A stretch of 15,667 bases of DNA from Desulfobacterales bacterium. GTDB taxonomy: Bacteria; Desulfobacterota; DSM-4660; Desulfatiglandales; B25-G16. A program made the translations under genes and the position numbers. The notes below the pieces were generated by a model. The model searched no databases. It saw nothing but the letters and a program-made list of their open reading frames with translations, and was not told the DNA's origin. Positions 14,049 to 15,667 of this stretch are shown here, piece by piece. The stretch's first letter is position 1. Every line of letters starts with the position of its first letter. The stretch is from NCBI GenBank assembly GCA_013375335.1, contig JABXJZ010000008.1:1-15667 (forward strand). The letters run 5' to 3'.

Positions 14049-15029
14049 GTGACAAAGGGTAGGGAGAAGACCTTCATCTTTCATCAACCATCAGATAATA
14101 TCGATAGAAGGCTTGACAAATTCCTCTCCGCTCAGAAGGGCCTCGATTTATCCAGGGCCAGGATTCAGCACCTCATTAAGATCGGTGCGGTAACAGTTAA
14201 CGGCGAGACAAAAAGGCCTGGCTATCAGTTAAGACCTGGCGACAGGATTACGATTTCACTCCTGCTTCCTTCGGTCCCATTAGAGGCGCCTGAGAAGGTA
14301 GATTTCGATCTTCTATACGAAGACAACTCGATCTTGGTAGTCAACAAGCCGTCGGGTTTGGTGGTTCATCCTTCTGCTGGCCATCATACAGGTACTTTGG
14401 TCCACGGCCTTCTCTCCAAGTATCTGAATCTCTCCTCTCTTAGCGGTCCAACAAGGCCAGGCATTGTCCATAGGCTTGATAAGGACACCTCAGGGGTAAT
14501 GGTAATAGCTAGAGATGATGCAGCCCACACTTTCCTCGCTCATCAATTCAAGCGAAGGAAGGTGAAGAAAAGATATCTGGCCTTTGTCCATGGCAAGGTT
14601 GCAAGAGAGCAGGGGATGGTGGATTTGCCTATTAACAGGCATTCGGTAAAAAGAAAAGAGATGAGCGTCTCCCTTTTGAAGGGCAGGAGGGCTATTACCG
14701 AGTGGGAGGTAGTGTCGGTCTTTTCCCTGGGTTTTTCGGTCTTGAGGATAACCCCCCATACTGGCAGGACTCACCAGATAAGGGTCCATATGGCGTATAT
14801 CGGCCATCCGGTACTAGGCGATACACTGTATGGATACGGAAAAAGATGGTGGAGGCAACAGAATTCGACCATGAAGGGGGCCTATACTTTAGCAAAAAGG
14901 CAGATGCTCCATGCTGAATTGTTGGGATTCATTCATCCTGATTCACTAAGATACGTGGAATTTGAGGCCCCTCCCCCACCGGACATGGACCGCCTGCGAG
15001 CGTGGCTTAACGAGAATCGAACGCTGTAA
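14049..15029 (+). CDS. rluD: RluA/RluD family 23S rRNA pseudouridine synthase
   Basis: This enzyme isomerises uridines to pseudouridine in RNA, most likely in helix 69 of 23S rRNA as RluD does. The 326 residues have an N-terminal S4 RNA-binding domain (about 20-66: RRLDKFL, LSRARIQHLIKIGAVTVNG) and the catalytic domain. The latter contains NKPSGLVVHPSAGH (99-112), GIVHRLDKDTSGVMVIA (138-154, catalytic Asp144) and TGRTHQIRVHMAYIGHPVLGD. The S4 domain plus length favour RluD over RluA or RluC, but the exact target is inferred. The start is a GTG at 14049; no ATG precedes the S4 domain and the ribosome-binding site is poor (AGAAGA). This suggests coupling to carD 21 nt upstream. A strong promoter for rho begins 24 nt after its stop. 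Confidence 0.92.
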   Translation: MTKGREKTFIFHQPSDNIDRRLDKFLSAQKGLDLSRARIQHLIKIGAVTVNGETKRPGYQLRPGDRITISLLLPSVPLEAPEKVDFDLLYEDNSILVVNKPSGLVVHPSAGHHTGTLVHGLLSKYLNLSSLSGPTRPGIVHRLDKDTSGVMVIARDDAAHTFLAHQFKRRKVKKRYLAFVHGKVAREQGMVDLPINRHSVKRKEMSVSLLKGRRAITEWEVVSVFSLGFSVLRITPHTGRTHQIRVHMAYIGHPVLGDTLYGYGKRWWRQQNSTMKGAYTLAKRQMLHAELLGFIHPDSLRYVEFEAPPPPDMDRLRAWLNENRTL

Positions 15030-15053
15030 ATGTGAAATATCTCGTGAAATCCC

Positions 15054-15082
15054 TTGACAAAGGGCTTTTGAAGCTTTATTAT
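15054..15082 (+). promoter_or_regulatory. Strong sigma70-type promoter for rho
   Basis: TTGACA (15054-15059, perfect) and TATTAT (15077-15082, five of six) are separated by exactly 17 nt. Transcription would start about 15088-15091. This leaves a leader of roughly 235 nt before rho. It is the best promoter match in the window. Confidence 0.8.
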
Positions 15083-15212
15083 GCGACGTGATACCCTATG
15101 CATCCACAACAAAGGCATTCCTCGCTCAATTAGATTACTGTATTTTTCATCATTAAAGGTCTACTAAACTATCGACATCTACCATAATCTTCGGAAATAG
15201 TAGTATTAGAGT

Positions 15213-15226
15213 GCCTCATGTGAGGC
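15213..15226 (+). promoter_or_regulatory. Palindrome/short hairpin in the rho leader
   Basis: GCCTCA (15213-15218) and TGAGGC (15221-15226) form a perfect inverted repeat around TG. As RNA this is a 5-bp stem with a 4-nt loop; as DNA it could be a dyad operator. It sits just upstream of the large leader hairpin. Confidence 0.5.
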
Positions 15227-15239
15227 GGTGGAGTCTGTT

Positions 15240-15283
15240 CTCCGTCCTCGTTTTTTTGCTGGGGGAGCAAGAGACGAGGGGAG
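15240..15283 (+). promoter_or_regulatory. Large hairpin in the rho leader
   Basis: CTCC (15240-15243) pairs with GGAG (15280-15283). After a 2-nt bulge, CCTCGTTTTTT (15246-15256) pairs with AAGAGACGAGG (15269-15279) including two G-U pairs. After a one-U bulge, GCT (15258-15260) pairs with AGC (15266-15268), closing on a GGGGG loop. This gives about 18 bp. The 3' arm contains the purine run GAGGGGAG that would serve as ribosome-binding site for a short ORF at 15290. The same CTCC can instead pair with GGAG at 15230-15233, so two folds compete. Confidence 0.6.
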
Positions 15284-15289
15284 GGCAGA

Positions 15290-15319
15290 ATGAATATATC
15301 TCAACCTATAGAGGTGTAG
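15290..15319 (+). CDS. Possible 9-codon leader peptide upstream of rho
   Basis: An ATG at 15290 follows the purine run GAGGGGAGGG (15276-15285) by 4 nt and encodes MNISQPIEV before TAG (15317-15319). It is in the same frame as rho, whose ATG at 15326 lies 6 nt after the stop. Its ribosome-binding region lies partly in the 3' arm of the leader hairpin. Translation here followed by re-initiation at rho is plausible but unproven. Small size means chance occurrence cannot be excluded. Confidence 0.35.
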   Translation: MNISQPIEV

Positions 15320-15325
15320 CAAGAG

Positions 15326-15667
15326 ATGAACTTGGTTGAGCTAAAAAGGAAGAATATAGGTGAATTGATAGATATGGCTAAGGCATTCAAGATTGAAGGT
15401 GCCTCCAGCATGCGGAAACAGGACCTCATCTTCGATATCTTGCAGGCCCAAACAGAGCAAAATGGCGTCATTTATGGAGAAGGGGTGTTGGAGATTCTGC
15501 CGGATGGCTTTGGTTTTCTTAGGTCGCCGGATTCTAACTACCTTCCCGGGCCCGACGATATGTATGTCTCACCATCGCAGATCAGGAGGTTTAACCTGAG
15601 GACAGGGGATACTGTCTCAGGACAGATAAGACCGCCAAAGGAAGGGGAGAGATACTTTGCCCTCTTG
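15326..15667 (+). CDS. rho: Transcription termination factor Rho, N-terminal part (runs off window)
   Basis: Rho is the hexameric RNA helicase that ends untranslated transcripts. The 114 visible residues cover the N-terminal helical domain (MNLVELKRKNIGELIDMAKA, 1-20; MRKQDLIFDILQAQ, 29-42) and nearly all of the OB-fold RNA-binding domain. The latter includes GEGVLEILPDGFGFLRSPDS (51-70), MYVSPSQIRRFNLRTGD (79-95) and PPKEGERYFALL (103-114). The primary-site RNA contacts Phe62, Phe64, Arg66, Tyr80 and the ERY triplet at 108-110 fall at the same numbers as in E. coli Rho, so there is no N-terminal insertion. The ATG at 15326 matches the family start; GAGGTG (15311-15316) is the ribosome-binding site, 9 nt away. 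A dedicated promoter and structured leader lie upstream. The ATPase domain is outside the window. Confidence 0.96.
   Translation, partial: MNLVELKRKNIGELIDMAKAFKIEGASSMRKQDLIFDILQAQTEQNGVIYGEGVLEILPDGFGFLRSPDSNYLPGPDDMYVSPSQIRRFNLRTGDTVSGQIRPPKEGERYFALL

Larger units (their letters stand above)
15030..15325 (+). other. rluD-rho intergenic region / rho leader
   Basis: This 296-nt stretch contains, in order, the rho promoter, an AT-rich untranslated part (about 15091-15205), the palindrome, the large hairpin, the 9-codon ORF and the rho ribosome-binding site. An 11-residue frame at 15098-15133 lacks a ribosome-binding site and is not called. No terminator for rluD is visible before the promoter, so rluD transcripts may read into rho. 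E. coli rho is known to be autoregulated in its leader; a similar role here is inference. Confidence 0.6.

Overview
This is a chromosomal housekeeping segment with dense, mostly single-copy core genes. The genes include (p)ppGpp synthetase/hydrolase, prolyl-tRNA synthetase, two MEP-pathway enzymes, L28, L25, PRPP synthetase, peptidyl-tRNA hydrolase, RluD, CarD and Rho. Gene order and protein flavour (ispE / tRNA-Gln / prs / rplY / pth; a DUF1844 protein; a K+-type membrane pyrophosphatase; a CarD regulator; a CoA-disulfide-reductase-like flavoprotein; base composition near 50% G+C by eye) fit an anaerobic member of the Desulfobacterota (former Deltaproteobacteria) or a close relative. This placement is an inference from gene content; no search was run.

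Layout. Bases 1-1973 (+) hold the 3' end of a probable P-loop protein and a FAD/NAD(P) disulfide-oxidoreductase-like gene. The C-terminal dimerisation segment of that gene lies in another frame after a stop, so it looks split. rpmB follows (2004-2186). A minus-strand operon ispG > proS > rel (7118 down to 2203) converges on rpmB. Its probable sigma70-type promoter is at 7284-7312. Bases 7119-7550 form a divergent intergenic region. A long plus-strand cluster follows: DUF1844 gene, ispE (4-nt overlap), tRNA-Gln(TTG), prs, rplY, pth and hppA. After a 215-nt gap come carD and rluD. Last is a well-formed sigma70 promoter and a structured leader of about 235 nt in front of rho, which runs off the window.

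The genes serve isoprenoid precursors (ispG, ispE), translation (proS, rpmB, rplY, pth, tRNA-Gln, rluD), nucleotide metabolism and the stringent response (prs, rel), transcription control (carD, rho), and pyrophosphate-driven ion pumping (hppA). I see no CRISPR array, insertion sequence, phage gene or defence cassette, and no clearly new multi-gene system. The observations most worth a second look are: pth lacks any ATG/GTG/TTG upstream of its catalytic motifs (candidate AUA start); the flavoprotein gene is interrupted just before its dimerisation motif; and the rho leader has an 18-bp hairpin, a competing small hairpin, and a 9-codon upstream ORF in frame with rho but closed by TAG.
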